DNA from: an uncultured Desulfovibrio sp.
GTDB taxonomy: Bacteria > Desulfobacterota > Desulfovibrionia > Desulfovibrionales > Desulfovibrionaceae
Assembly: GCA_910587035.1 (NCBI GenBank)
Contig: CAJUMQ010000023.1
Coordinates: 1 to 37,285, forward strand
Length of the DNA stretch: 37,285 nucleotides
Direction of reading: 5' to 3'
Shown piece by piece: positions 26,251 through 35,385 of this stretch. The notes beneath the pieces were generated by a model. That model was not told the origin of the DNA. It did not search any database and worked only from the letters and a program-made list of their open reading frames with translations. A program made the translations under genes and the position numbers. Every line of letters begins with the position of its first letter. The stretch's first letter is position 1.

Positions 26251-26685
26251 CTATTTTTTTGCAGGTTTGCAATCCAGAATGTCTATGTCAAAAATCAGCT
26301 CCTTGCCCGCCAGGGGATGGTTGGCATCCAGAGTGACTTCTTCGGGACCAACCTCTGTAATTGTCACATCCATCTGCCCCTGCTCGTTGGAGAGCTGAAG
26401 GGGTGTGCCTGCCTCCAGGGGAATGTGATCCGGCACCTGCGCCCGCGCCACAGTAAAGACCAGCTCCGGATCCACCGCGCCGTAGCCGTCTTCGGGCTGG
26501 ATTGTCACTGTCACCCGGTCTCCGGGTTCATGGCCTTCCACTGCGGCCTCAAAACCGGGAATGAGCATTCCCTTTCCCAGGGTGAACTCCAGGGGCTCGC
26601 GCTCCCTGGACGAATCAAACTCAGTGCCATCCGCAAGCCTGCCTGTATAGTGCACACGCACTGTATCACCTTTGCCTATGGGCAT
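26251..26685 (-). CDS. FKBP-type peptidyl-prolyl isomerase, SlyD-like
   Basis: 144 residues. The FKBP half-domains VRVHYTGRLADGTEFDSS and EPLEFTLGKGMLIPGFE flank an inserted flap (about 70-125), as in SlyD; then VTLDANHPLAGKELIFDI. It speeds proline isomerisation and acts as a chaperone. The His-rich metal-binding tail of E. coli SlyD is missing; the end is DILDCKPAKK. No signal peptide, so cytoplasmic. It lies 53 nt before glnN and 66 nt after cls in the same direction, so it may be in an operon with either. Confidence 0.93.
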   Translation of the reverse strand: MPIGKGDTVRVHYTGRLADGTEFDSSREREPLEFTLGKGMLIPGFEAAVEGHEPGDRVTVTIQPEDGYGAVDPELVFTVARAQVPDHIPLEAGTPLQLSNEQGQMDVTITEVGPEEVTLDANHPLAGKELIFDIDILDCKPAKK

Positions 26686-26751
26686 AAAGAACTCCGTTTT
26701 TTATGTTTTTGGTCAAGGCGCCGCAGGCAAGTCCCACCGGCGCCGGCATAG

Positions 26752-28173
26752 TTACAGATAGGGAGAAAAGAGCCAGAAGGCGGCATTGCGCAATTTGCGC
26801 GGCAACGAAAGCGAGGCGATTTTAGCAGAATCAATCTCGCTTGAAGATTTAATTGTCATATCCACAAAACCGGCCAGCTGCCTGCTGAAATCCTCGTCAT
26901 AAATCTCCATATCCAGCTCAAAATTAAGTCTCAGTGAACGCGAATCCATATTTGCCGATCCCACAAGACTGTAATAATCGTCAATGGCCAGCAATTTTGT
27001 ATGCGCAAAAGGCGGATTCTGATACCACACACGCACTCCGGCGCCCAGAAGAGTCGGCAAAATTCTTTCCGTGGCCCACTTCACAAAGCGGAGGTTGTTT
27101 TTTTGAGGCAGCACCAGGCGTATATCCACTCCCCTGAGAGCCGCAGAGCGCAGGGCAGCCATGAGGTCGTGGGTGGGCAAAAAATAGGGCGTCATGATGC
27201 GCACACTTTTGCGGGAGAGATTGATGGCGCCGCACATGAGATCATTGATAACATCATAGTCATCGCCTGGGCCGTCTACAACAATCCTGCACTGGCAGCT
27301 CCCTGCATTCTCCTCTTTCAGAGGCGGCACAGGGGCAATATCCTCCGTGCAAAAACCCCAATTGAGCAAAAAGGCCTTGCGCAGCATACCCACCACCGGC
27401 CCCATAACACGAAAATGCATGTCCTGAATCAGATTCTTGCGGGTATTGCCGATCAGCAGATTGCCATCCGAGATATTCATGCCGCCGGTAAAGCCTATAT
27501 TGTCACAGACCAGAACCTTTCTATGGCTGCGCAAATTTATGCCAAGTCTTGGTGGAAAAATGCTGAGAGGCCGGAAAAGCGCGGTGCGGATGCCTTTCTC
27601 CGCCAGAATGCGCCAGGGCTTGCGCAGAGAATAGAGCTGGCCCACTCCATCGATGATGACGCGCACATCAACGCCACGCTGGTGGGCCCTTTCCAGTGCT
27701 TCGATGAACTGCCGCGCGGCATGGCCATAATTAAAAATATATGTGCTCAAAAATACATGCTTTCGGGCATTGTCTATGGCCGCGAGCATTGCCGGATAGG
27801 CCTGATCGCCATTATGCAGGGCCTGGACGCTGTTGCCGCTGCACAGATAGGATTTCATAAGCCTGCGCCCCAGACCCGCCAGGGCAGTCTCTGAGCCATC
27901 CTGGAATTTTTTGGGAGTGCCGCAGGCCCCCTGGGCGTCCAGGCTGGATTCGATGAGAGCCAGTTTGCGCATAATGCGCTCTGCCGCGCTCTGCGCCCTG
28001 CTGATGCCAAAAATAAGATAGATAATCAGACCCGCCACAGGCAAAAAAAGCAGGAGTGCTGTCCAGCCCAGGGCCGAGCGTGGATCATGTTTGGTGAGAA
28101 GAGCATGGCAGGCCGCAGCGCATGCGGCAAGATGCACCAATGTCAGAAGGGCTATTTCCAGATACAGAAGCAA
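26752..28173 (-). CDS. cls: Cardiolipin synthase (PLD family)
   Basis: 473 residues. Two N-terminal membrane helices (about 3-22 and 36-57, LGWTALLLFLPVAGLIIYLIFG) precede two phospholipase-D HKD motifs: HRKVLVCDNIGFTGGMN (about 217-233) and HTKLLAIDDYYSLVGSANMD (about 390-410). The enzyme condenses two phosphatidylglycerols, or a PE variant, into cardiolipin at the inner membrane. The start is TTG at 28173 (LLYLEIALLTLVH...), the only plausible one for the first helix; the ribosome site is weak. Upstream 28174-28456 holds no gene. Confidence 0.93.
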   Translation of the reverse strand: MLLYLEIALLTLVHLAACAAACHALLTKHDPRSALGWTALLLFLPVAGLIIYLIFGISRAQSAAERIMRKLALIESSLDAQGACGTPKKFQDGSETALAGLGRRLMKSYLCSGNSVQALHNGDQAYPAMLAAIDNARKHVFLSTYIFNYGHAARQFIEALERAHQRGVDVRVIIDGVGQLYSLRKPWRILAEKGIRTALFRPLSIFPPRLGINLRSHRKVLVCDNIGFTGGMNISDGNLLIGNTRKNLIQDMHFRVMGPVVGMLRKAFLLNWGFCTEDIAPVPPLKEENAGSCQCRIVVDGPGDDYDVINDLMCGAINLSRKSVRIMTPYFLPTHDLMAALRSAALRGVDIRLVLPQKNNLRFVKWATERILPTLLGAGVRVWYQNPPFAHTKLLAIDDYYSLVGSANMDSRSLRLNFELDMEIYDEDFSRQLAGFVDMTIKSSSEIDSAKIASLSLPRKLRNAAFWLFSPYL

Positions 28174-28456
28174 CTTTGAAAACTCTGCAAAAATTTAACG
28201 CAAAATATCCATTGCGCGCCAGGTGCTTTTTCGTGCAGAGCCAGCACATGCCCATGGCCCGGCTGGCGGATTTTGCGTCTAAAATTCTGTAAATTTTAAA
28301 CGCGGAGTTGGTATCTGCCACCGCGCGGCAGCCAGAGAAAATTCCTGAAACTCATGCCATAACCCGGTCTGCCTGCTGAATTATGAAGACAATTCACAAA
28401 AAAACAGGTTCCTGGCTCGTTCCCTGGATATTCAGCGCCGTGCCTGGCAAAGGCTT

Positions 28457-28879
28457 CTAATGACGCACGGCAAGCAGATCAACATCGGTGTCGCGAACAA
28501 CTCTTTCAGTTATGGTGCCGAGAATCATGTCAGTTATATCCTCGCGGCCATCTGTGAACATAACTATGAGATCCACTTTCTCCTCATCGGCAACCTTGAC
28601 AATGGTTTCCGCAATTGTGCCAGGCTCCACGCGGGTATGAAAATGAGCATTGGATATTTCCATTTTTTCCACAATGGGCCCCAGGGCCATAAGACCCTTG
28701 GCATTGCTTTCGGCCTGCAATTCCTGGCGGGCTTCGCCCCCCACCACCTGGGATATGGGCTCAGTCACATGCAAAAGCACAAATTCGCCATCACAAAGTG
28801 TGAGCGCGCGCTCCATGGCTTTAAGACCGCGTATGCCATTATTTTTTCCACATATTGGCAAAAGAACTTTTTTGTACAT
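28457..28879 (-). CDS. Universal stress protein (UspA family)
   Basis: 140 residues from the ATG at 28879 (MYKKVLLPI, GGAAAGG 3-4 nt upstream); the frame extends to 29098 but overlaps the next gene and looks non-coding there. The Usp fold is visible: KVLLPICG, VLLHVTEPI, a helix, VDLIVMFTDGREDITDMILG and TERVVRDTDVDLLAVRH. The usual G-x2-G-x9-G-[ST] ATP motif is only partly kept (GREDI...ILGTIT), so ATP binding is uncertain. About 145 nt downstream of the pseudo-kinase gene; possible last member of its transcript. Confidence 0.88.
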   Translation of the reverse strand: MYKKVLLPICGKNNGIRGLKAMERALTLCDGEFVLLHVTEPISQVVGGEARQELQAESNAKGLMALGPIVEKMEISNAHFHTRVEPGTIAETIVKVADEEKVDLIVMFTDGREDITDMILGTITERVVRDTDVDLLAVRH

Positions 28880-29024
28880 TGGCCTTTCCATCCGTTGATG
28901 ATGATATTTTACCAACCTGCCGGCATGAGTTGCGCCAGTCTCCAGTAAGCATTGCATGGCCGCATTTTTTGCGCAAGAGGGAAATTTCCGACCACTCCCT
29001 GCGTCAGGAGAATCCCCCATGCTG

Positions 29025-32000
29025 TCACAGGTGCCCATTCTGGGTAAATGTGATGCGGTTTCTTTCCACGGCCATATCAAGTTCCGGCAGCAGGTCATTC
29101 AGGGCAATAAGGTCATTCTTGCGGGCCGCTCCTTCCACACAGCGAGCCATGCGGGCAAGGCGCCGCAAACCAAAACCATCCGCGTCCGCAGCCAGTTGCG
29201 CCGTGTACTGGGCCACCATGGGGCCATTCTGATCGCCAAAAGCCTCTCTTGCCGAATCCATGGCCCGGTCCAGCCTGCGTAGCAGATCACGAAATACCGG
29301 ATCAAGATCATTCAGACCATCATCCTCTGGCGCCTCCTTTTCAACGGCCGGCACTTCCCTGTCATCCGCAGAGGAAGTATCCATTTCGACCATGAAATCC
29401 TCTTCAGGGACCGCGGCTTCAGGTCTGCCCACCCCCACGATAAAGTCTGTAAGCGGCGCTGTCCTTGCATCCTCACCGCTTTTGGCTGTCCCACTGTCTG
29501 GCGGGGATTCAGCTGGCATCTCCAGCCTTTCGACCTCGGCTGGCTTCTGCTCCGTCATATTCCCGGGCTCAGGATTCCCATGGCTGGCTTCCGCTGGTGT
29601 TTCCGGCATGGACACCGCTGTGGCCGGCATAGATGGCACCTGTTCCTCCTCCTGGGCGGCAACCTCTTCCGCAAGCCAGTCAGGAGCTTCAAAGGCATCA
29701 AGAGATTCGCTGCGCGCCTTTTCCAGGGCCCCTGGCAGAGGCTGATTTGGCGCGCCAATGGCTTCCGGCTCGAACAGATTGGGGACAGTTTGCGTTTCCT
29801 CCACTCCCTCTTCCGCCACATCCTCAAGGGAGCTTTCCTCGACTGCCTCCTGGCTTCTGTTTTCAGAATCCGTATCTTCAGCTTCCGCATCCGGCTCAGG
29901 GCCGGCTTTGGCCTCAGCCTCCTGCGGTGAAATGAGCGCAGCCACAGTCTGCAGCAGATCCTCCTCATCCACAGGCTCAATCATGGCATGGGTAAAGCCG
30001 CTGGGCTTGAGCAGGCTCCATTGGCTGTTATCCCTGGTGATTGCCAGGATGCTGCAGTTGGCAAAGCCGGCCTGGGCAGCCAGAGCTGCAAACCTGTGGG
30101 CCATATCGGCAGCCGCCGGCATGGCCAGCCTCCCATGGGCAATAAGCAGGCTGGCGGGATCAAGGCTCTGGCTCACCAGCACCTCGTGCATATTGGCCGC
30201 CTCGCTCACCCGGCAGGGCAGACCCTCCACCATTCTTGCAAGATGGTGGCGCATATCTGCATCTTCCGAAGCCACAACAACATGTGGGGCTGTGGCCGTC
30301 TGATCATTTTCATCATCCTCCGCCGGGGCCAGATGCATGGAAAAGGTGATAATTGTGCCCTGCCTGCCGGATTCCATGGCCAAGTAGCCGCCATGGGCAG
30401 AAGCAAGCTCCCAGGCACGGGCCAGAGCCAGACTGGATCGCTCCCCTGGGGGGATGCCATCACCATTGTCATGGATTGTGAACAGCAGGTGGCCAGGATC
30501 CGAACTCTCAGGGGCCCTCCTGGCCGAAATATGCGCAGCGCCATGATTGGTGGCACGCACGGCGCTCTCCGCAAGCATTTTTAATATGGTCTCAATGGCG
30601 TCGCCATTGCCCCTGTATATCTGCGCAAGATGAGGGGGCATATACCAGGACAGGGATGTGCCTGACTGTTCGGCCATGTTGGCCACAGAATCATTAACCT
30701 TGCGGAGAATATGCTGAAGATTGAATACTCTGGGAACATTCTCCACCCCACTGGCGCTCTCCCCCACTTCCGCAAGGCTCTCTCCGCTCAATATGGACGC
30801 CATGCGGTTGCCTGCGGCTATCATCTTCTCGGCATATTCCCGCACGGCAGGCGGCAGCGAGCACTGGCCAAGAGCCGCGCCCTCGCGCAGCAGCTCATCC
30901 AGCGGCACGCGCAGGGCATCCTCCCTGCCGTTCAAGCCGGCATCTTCCCTGACCGGCCCCTCAGCCGCAGCCAGATCCGGCGGAGAACTTTTGCGCATGG
31001 AATCCGGGATGCCAATCTGCACCGGCGTTTCCACTGAGCCAATTATTCTCAGGTTGGGATCATCCAGTGGATGCTCAAGATTTATGACATTGTCCGCCTC
31101 CGGCACCGCTGGCAGCTCCCTGGATTTTTTGCGTGGCCTGTTCTCCTTGCGGGTGGATGTGGCCCTGGCATCGGCTGGCGTGCGCGTCGCTGCGATAAGC
31201 AGGGCGCTGATGGCCACCCCCCAGATGGGCAGGGATGCCAGAAAATTGGAAGGTACCCCAAAATCCAGCCCATATATGGCGATTACAGTGAAGGCAGGTG
31301 GAATCAGGCAGCCAACCAGAAAACGTCTGGCGCCGCCAAGACCGCCAATCCATGCTGCCAGGGCCGTGGGCACAAACAGGATGGTGGCAGCCGACCACAG
31401 GTCCAGCCAGCGATCGAGCCAGGCCCAGCCGGGAATCAGGGGCCATAGGGCCAGAGCGCAGCCAGGCAGCGACAGAAACAGCAACTGAATGTCCAGAGCG
31501 CGTGAATTTGCCGGCGTGCGCATGAGATGTCTGCCCACATGGGGAAGTAGCATCAATGCGATACCCGGCGTCATTATGGCCGCCAGGCTTCCAAAACTGC
31601 TGCTGGCGCCCACAGTGGGCATGCCAAGCAAAGCTTGCGCCAGGGCTACGGCCACATAAAGCGCTGTCCAGATGCGCCATTGGCCATTTTCGCTCATGCC
31701 ACGCAACAGGCAAAGCAGCATGACCACGCCAAGGGCCAGAATGGCCCCTGTGCGCGAAAGACTCATCCAGTTGCCGGCGGCATTCTGGGGGGTGCGCACC
31801 ATTGGCGCAAACCATGGGCCAGGCAGGCCGTCCAGGCGGATGTAACAGATCACAGGCTCGCTGGAAGCCTCGGGCAGGAGCAGAATATTGCGCTGGGCCG
31901 GGGTGTTTTCGCGCCATTCCCGCGCTCCGGAAAGCTCATTGCGCACCGGATCATATAAAACAGGCTCACCGGGAATGCTCTGGCCCATGTCCAGCAAAAA

Positions 32001-32336
32001 TGTTTCCGGCCTGGTGTCATTAAGGCGTGGCGCAATGGTAAAGCGCAACCAGGTTATGCCTTCCTCCCTGGGCAGTTTTTCAAGCACAAGGGGCTGATAG
32101 GCATTTGCGCGGGAGGGCTCGGCCGCTTCCTCTATGTCCAGGGACAGGGATTCATCGATGTAATAATCCATATATGGCAACAGGGGCATCTCTTGCGATT
32201 GCAGCATTGATGCCGGTTGCCATTCGGATGCCGCCCCTGGCATGGCTGTAAAAAAGGCCAGCAGCGGCAGAAACCATAACAAGGCCAAAACCAGGCCCCT
32301 TGGCAACATTGCCCTAAAAAAAATAGAATGATTCAT
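29025..32336 (-). CDS. Membrane pseudo-hybrid histidine kinase (7TMR, kinase-like, receiver-like, HPt-like)
   Basis: 1103 residues. Signal peptide, then a periplasmic 7TMR-DISM-like sensor (about 40-190), seven membrane helices (about 195-383), a DHp-like region, a HATPase (about 545-672), a receiver-like domain (about 683-803), an acidic Pro/Glu/Ala linker (about 804-1005) and an HPt-like four-helix segment (about 1008-1095). By alignment, Asp473 (EDALRVPL) sits where the H-box His belongs, Ser591 replaces the N-box Asn, His734 (LLIAHGRLAMP) replaces the receiver Asp, Glu787 replaces its Lys, and Ala1046 stands at the HPt His. HATPase G1 (HDNGDGIPP) and the receiver acid pair (E691-D692) remain. 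So it likely binds ATP without phosphorelay. Its start is 4 nt after the TPR gene's stop, so translation is probably coupled. Confidence 0.8.
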   Translation of the reverse strand: MNHSIFFRAMLPRGLVLALLWFLPLLAFFTAMPGAASEWQPASMLQSQEMPLLPYMDYYIDESLSLDIEEAAEPSRANAYQPLVLEKLPREEGITWLRFTIAPRLNDTRPETFLLDMGQSIPGEPVLYDPVRNELSGAREWRENTPAQRNILLLPEASSEPVICYIRLDGLPGPWFAPMVRTPQNAAGNWMSLSRTGAILALGVVMLLCLLRGMSENGQWRIWTALYVAVALAQALLGMPTVGASSSFGSLAAIMTPGIALMLLPHVGRHLMRTPANSRALDIQLLFLSLPGCALALWPLIPGWAWLDRWLDLWSAATILFVPTALAAWIGGLGGARRFLVGCLIPPAFTVIAIYGLDFGVPSNFLASLPIWGVAISALLIAATRTPADARATSTRKENRPRKKSRELPAVPEADNVINLEHPLDDPNLRIIGSVETPVQIGIPDSMRKSSPPDLAAAEGPVREDAGLNGREDALRVPLDELLREGAALGQCSLPPAVREYAEKMIAAGNRMASILSGESLAEVGESASGVENVPRVFNLQHILRKVNDSVANMAEQSGTSLSWYMPPHLAQIYRGNGDAIETILKMLAESAVRATNHGAAHISARRAPESSDPGHLLFTIHDNGDGIPPGERSSLALARAWELASAHGGYLAMESGRQGTIITFSMHLAPAEDDENDQTATAPHVVVASEDADMRHHLARMVEGLPCRVSEAANMHEVLVSQSLDPASLLIAHGRLAMPAAADMAHRFAALAAQAGFANCSILAITRDNSQWSLLKPSGFTHAMIEPVDEEDLLQTVAALISPQEAEAKAGPEPDAEAEDTDSENRSQEAVEESSLEDVAEEGVEETQTVPNLFEPEAIGAPNQPLPGALEKARSESLDAFEAPDWLAEEVAAQEEEQVPSMPATAVSMPETPAEASHGNPEPGNMTEQKPAEVERLEMPAESPPDSGTAKSGEDARTAPLTDFIVGVGRPEAAVPEEDFMVEMDTSSADDREVPAVEKEAPEDDGLNDLDPVFRDLLRRLDRAMDSAREAFGDQNGPMVAQYTAQLAADADGFGLRRLARMARCVEGAARKNDLIALNDLLPELDMAVERNRITFTQNGHL

Positions 32337-32340
32337 GCCT

Positions 32341-33144
32341 TCACCGCAATTCCTGAATCATTTGCCTCACAGTCTTGCCATTGGGACCGCTTGCATCCGG
32401 ATTGATTTTCAGAAGCTTCTCCCAGGCGGCAATGGCCCCTGCCTTGTCGCCCAGATCTGTGGAGAGCACCACTCCCTCATTAAACAGGGCATTGACATGC
32501 CTGGGATTTACGGCGACGGCCTTGCGAAAATTCTCCAATGCCTTCAACGGCTTGCCGGATTCCCTGTACATAATCCCAAGATCGGTCAGCACATCGGCAT
32601 TGCCTGGCTCCAGGGCCAGGGCATGCTCATAGGCGTGAATGGATTTTTCAGCCTGCCCAGTGTCAAAATAAAGATTGCCAAGCTCAATCCAGCCGGCATT
32701 GTCGGCTGGTCTGGCCGCAAGCGCCTTTTCCAGTTCGCCAATTCTGGCTGCGATGCCGGCTGGCCACTCCATGTTGCCAACTGGCAGGGTGTCTTCAGCC
32801 TTCTGTGCCGGCGCCTGTTCAGGCAAGGCCGGGGCAGGCGCTACCTGCGCAGATGCAGGCTCCATCTTCGCCTCCTGCCGAACTTTCCCAACCTCCATTA
32901 TATCGGGGATCAGCGTGCCAATGTACACCCCCAGCACCAGGGAAAGAAACATGCCGCCAATGCATGTGGCCAGATTCACCTGCCTGTGCGGCGCCTGGCA
33001 GCGCTCCCCGCTTTTGTCATCCTGGCGCCCGGAAGAATCCGGACTGACAGGCTGCGCATCTTCTCTACCGGATTCTATGGCCGGTATTGCCTCCCGGCCG
33101 GGCGCCTTCTGACTCTTTTTCCTTTTTTTCGATTGCCTTGCCAT
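32341..33144 (-). CDS. Membrane-anchored TPR protein
   Basis: 267 residues. A basic cytoplasmic N-tail (MARQSKKRKKSQKAPGR) is followed by one membrane helix (about 78-98, GGMFLSLVLGVYIGTLI), an Ala/Pro/Glu linker, and three to four TPRs (about 140-260): AGWIELGNLYFDTGQAEKSI, ADVLTDLGIMYRESGKPLKA, VNALFNEGVVLSTDLGDKAG. TPRs would be periplasmic and bind partner proteins. It resembles TPR proteins found in Desulfovibrio ccm clusters and may help cytochrome c assembly like the CcmI part of CcmH. It lies between the ccmI-like gene and the pseudo-kinase in one direction. Confidence 0.85.
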   Translation of the reverse strand: MARQSKKRKKSQKAPGREAIPAIESGREDAQPVSPDSSGRQDDKSGERCQAPHRQVNLATCIGGMFLSLVLGVYIGTLIPDIMEVGKVRQEAKMEPASAQVAPAPALPEQAPAQKAEDTLPVGNMEWPAGIAARIGELEKALAARPADNAGWIELGNLYFDTGQAEKSIHAYEHALALEPGNADVLTDLGIMYRESGKPLKALENFRKAVAVNPRHVNALFNEGVVLSTDLGDKAGAIAAWEKLLKINPDASGPNGKTVRQMIQELR

Positions 33145-33242
33145 GATTTCATCCGGGAAATATATAATGGGTCAATTCGGCCACGGTCGCGTCCAGCGAT
33201 GATTGTCGCACCCCCGAACAGGGCTTGCGGGCCGCCTCTACT

Positions 33243-33902
33243 TCACTGCTGCTCCCCGCCCCTGGCAGGATTCGCCTCCATGCCCGCAGCTGCTGCAGGG
33301 GGAGTCTTGGCGGCATCGAGCTTTTCCAGCTCGCTGCGCATGGCGTCGGCAAGGGCCGGCGCAAGCTCCGGCGCTTCCAGCCCCTTGCGGAGATTGACAA
33401 TGCCCCTGGCCGGATCATTGAGATAGTAGCTGTACAGGATGCCAAGACTGTAGCGGGCGGAGGGGTTTTCCGCTGTTTCCAGCATTTTCTCCAAAAGTTC
33501 CGCAGCCTGTTCATGCTCACCCTTGTTGTGGTGAATGAGCGCCAGCAGGTAGGTGGCACGGGTATGATTATCCCCGCTTCTCTCAAGAGCCATGGCCTTC
33601 TGCGCGAAATTTTCGGCGCTGTCCCACTGGCCCATGGCCATGAGACTCTCCACCAGCCGCAGAATGGCCTTCTCATCATGGGGATTTTTGGAAACCTGCT
33701 GCATAAGCTGGCCAATGGCCCCCATGTCCTCGCTGTTGATGGCTGGCGCGGGCCCGCTTTGCGCACTCATGGCAAACCTGTTCACAGTAAGATCAGGATG
33801 GCTGAACCTGTAGACAAGGGATGCGCAAAGAATCGCGGCGAAACCGGCCGCCAGCAAAATGATGGCTGCTCTTGCCGCAAGGCTATTTGGGCGGTTCGGC
33901 AT
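33243..33902 (-). CDS. CcmI/CcmH-like TPR protein of cytochrome c maturation
   Basis: 219 residues. One N-terminal membrane helix (about 10-30, AAIILLAAGFAAILCASLVY) and a periplasmic TPR domain: INSEDMGAIGQLMQQVSKNP, ILRLVESLMAMGQWDSAENFA, RATYLLALIHHNKGEHEQAA, ARYSLGILYSYYLNDPARGI. This arrangement, including the lead-in resembling 'I..MV..L...L..NP', is typical of the TPR part of CcmI/CycH that presents apocytochrome to the heme lyase. Its start overlaps ccmD by 20 nt, placing it firmly in the ccm operon. No CXXC motif is present, so the thioredoxin-like CcmH part is not encoded here. Confidence 0.82.
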   Translation of the reverse strand: MPNRPNSLAARAAIILLAAGFAAILCASLVYRFSHPDLTVNRFAMSAQSGPAPAINSEDMGAIGQLMQQVSKNPHDEKAILRLVESLMAMGQWDSAENFAQKAMALERSGDNHTRATYLLALIHHNKGEHEQAAELLEKMLETAENPSARYSLGILYSYYLNDPARGIVNLRKGLEAPELAPALADAMRSELEKLDAAKTPPAAAAGMEANPARGGEQQ

Positions 33903-34032
33903 TGCGCAACAACTCCAGATGATTCAGCCTCTGCGCGATCCTGCGCTGGCTGGATGCCAAAAAAGCGATGTATCCCCCAATGCCGCACCATATCAGGGCA
34001 TTGGCAATTGCAAGCCAGATTATTGTATCCAT
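33883..34032 (-). CDS. ccmD: CcmD heme exporter small subunit
   Basis: 49 residues from the ATG at 34032 (MDTIIWLAIANALIWCGIGG). One membrane helix is followed by a short basic amphipathic tail (SSQRRIAQRLNHLELLRN), exactly the shape of CcmD, which helps release holo-CcmE from CcmC and the CcmAB ATPase. Sequence conservation in this family is low, so identity rests on size, topology and position directly after ccmC. A GGGAG lies 12 nt upstream. Confidence 0.8.
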   Translation of the reverse strand: MDTIIWLAIANALIWCGIGGYIAFLASSQRRIAQRLNHLELLRNAEPPK

Positions 34033-34054
34033 AATTTTAAAATGCTCCCTGCAG

Positions 34055-34717
34055 TCATGGGTTGCGGGCTCTGGCAAGCATGTCCAGTCTTGTGCCAATA
34101 TCCAGCTGCTTTTTTCTGACCAGCAGCAAGCCAGCCCATAAAAGACCAATTGCAAACGAACATGCAAGGATGGTCAGTTTCATCTCCGGCTCAAGGCCAC
34201 CCTCCCTGGAAGCGAACACTGCCGGATGAATGGAGCGGAAAATTCTGGCGGACAAAAAAACAAGCGGCACATCCAGAAAGGCGACGATGCCTGTGACTGC
34301 GCAGATGATGCCTCTTTTTTGCGCCGGCATGTCCAGATTGCGCAAAACCAGATATGCCGCATAGATAAACCACATGATCAGGGTGGTGCTTAAACGCGGG
34401 TCCCATGTCCACCAGATGCCCCAGGACTTTCTGGCCCACATCATGCCGCTCAGCAGAGACAGCCCGCTAAACAGAACTCCAATTTCGGCGGCTGCCCAGC
34501 AGAAATTGTCAACTGATTCCACCCGTCTTGCAAGATAAACTATTGACCCCGCAAAAACCAGAAAAAAGCTCAGCAGGGCAAAAAGCGCAAGGGGCATGTG
34601 AAGATAAAAAATTTTTTGCATCAGCCCCAGAGTGGCCTCTGCAGGAGCATAAAAATAAATCAGCCATTGGCATGCAGCCAGGGCGATTCCCCCGCATATG
34701 GCCAGGATGCCTCCCAT
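34055..34717 (-). CDS. ccmC: CcmC heme exporter/handling protein
   Basis: 220 residues, six membrane helices. The heme-handling tryptophan-rich motif WGIWWTWDPRLS is present, with periplasmic His residues expected in flanking loops (FYLHMPLA, FRSIHPAV). It transfers heme to CcmE on the periplasmic side. The start is the ATG at 34717, which overlaps the ccmB stop as TGATG; the TTG one codon upstream is not needed. This shows tight translational coupling with ccmB. Confidence 0.95.
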   Translation of the reverse strand: MGGILAICGGIALAACQWLIYFYAPAEATLGLMQKIFYLHMPLALFALLSFFLVFAGSIVYLARRVESVDNFCWAAAEIGVLFSGLSLLSGMMWARKSWGIWWTWDPRLSTTLIMWFIYAAYLVLRNLDMPAQKRGIICAVTGIVAFLDVPLVFLSARIFRSIHPAVFASREGGLEPEMKLTILACSFAIGLLWAGLLLVRKKQLDIGTRLDMLARARNP

Positions 34718-35385
34718 CAATCATCCCCCCTGTAGAGAAAGCCGAAAAGAGCCAGGGCAGCAGCGCTGAATATGGCATCAAAGGCGCCAAGGATTCCCAT
34801 CCACGGGGTTCCGGAGACTGGCGAGCCATCCAGATACTGGCCACACAGGCTGATGCCTGCAAGCAGAACCGGCACCAGCAGCGGGAAAAGCACTATGGAC
34901 AGCAAGGACTCCCGGCCGCCGCAGGCAACAGCGCCCATCAATGACCCAAGGGCGCAGATGCCGACATCCGCGCCGGCTATGGCGACAAGAGCCGGCAAAG
35001 CCTCCCCGGATGGATGCTGGCCCAGAAACACCAGGGTGGCAGGCACAAACAGCGCCTGCGCAAGCAAAAGAATGGCCATGCCGCACAGGGACTTGCCCAG
35101 CCAGATTCCCGCTGGGTGATAGGGTGACAGGGCCAGGGCTATTCTTGCGCCATTGACCTCCTCAAGCGCATATAGCTGATTGAATATCAGAATCTGGCAG
35201 AATGTGGAACTGAGCCAAAAAATGGCAGCTGCTTCAGAGCCGCTCATGGGGCTGCCACCAGAGCCTGCAATGCTGAACACAAAAATCAGCAGCAGCCCCA
35301 GCAGCAAGGGTCGCGCAATGCCGCCGCCCCGCCCCAGGAGAATCCTTAAATCCTTGGCCGCTATGAGAAAAGCCAGCCTCAACAT
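34717..35385 (-). CDS. ccmB: CcmB heme exporter permease
   Basis: 222 residues from the ATG at 35385 (MLRLAFLIAAKDLRILLG), with GGAAAGG 4 nt upstream; upstream in-frame codons lie within ccmA and are less likely. Six hydrophobic segments and the CcmB features LLGLLLIFVFSIAG, ALEEVNGARIALALSPYHP and ESLLSIVLFPLLVPVLLAG. It is the membrane part of the CcmAB ABC complex. The start overlaps the end of ccmA by 7 nt. Confidence 0.94.
   Translation of the reverse strand: MLRLAFLIAAKDLRILLGRGGGIARPLLLGLLLIFVFSIAGSGGSPMSGSEAAAIFWLSSTFCQILIFNQLYALEEVNGARIALALSPYHPAGIWLGKSLCGMAILLLAQALFVPATLVFLGQHPSGEALPALVAIAGADVGICALGSLMGAVACGGRESLLSIVLFPLLVPVLLAGISLCGQYLDGSPVSGTPWMGILGAFDAIFSAAALALFGFLYRGDD

Noticed and set aside
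26717..26744. GGCGCCG / CGGCGCC hairpin between cls and the FKBP gene
   Set aside because: No T run follows on the transcribed (minus) strand, so it is not a convincing terminator.
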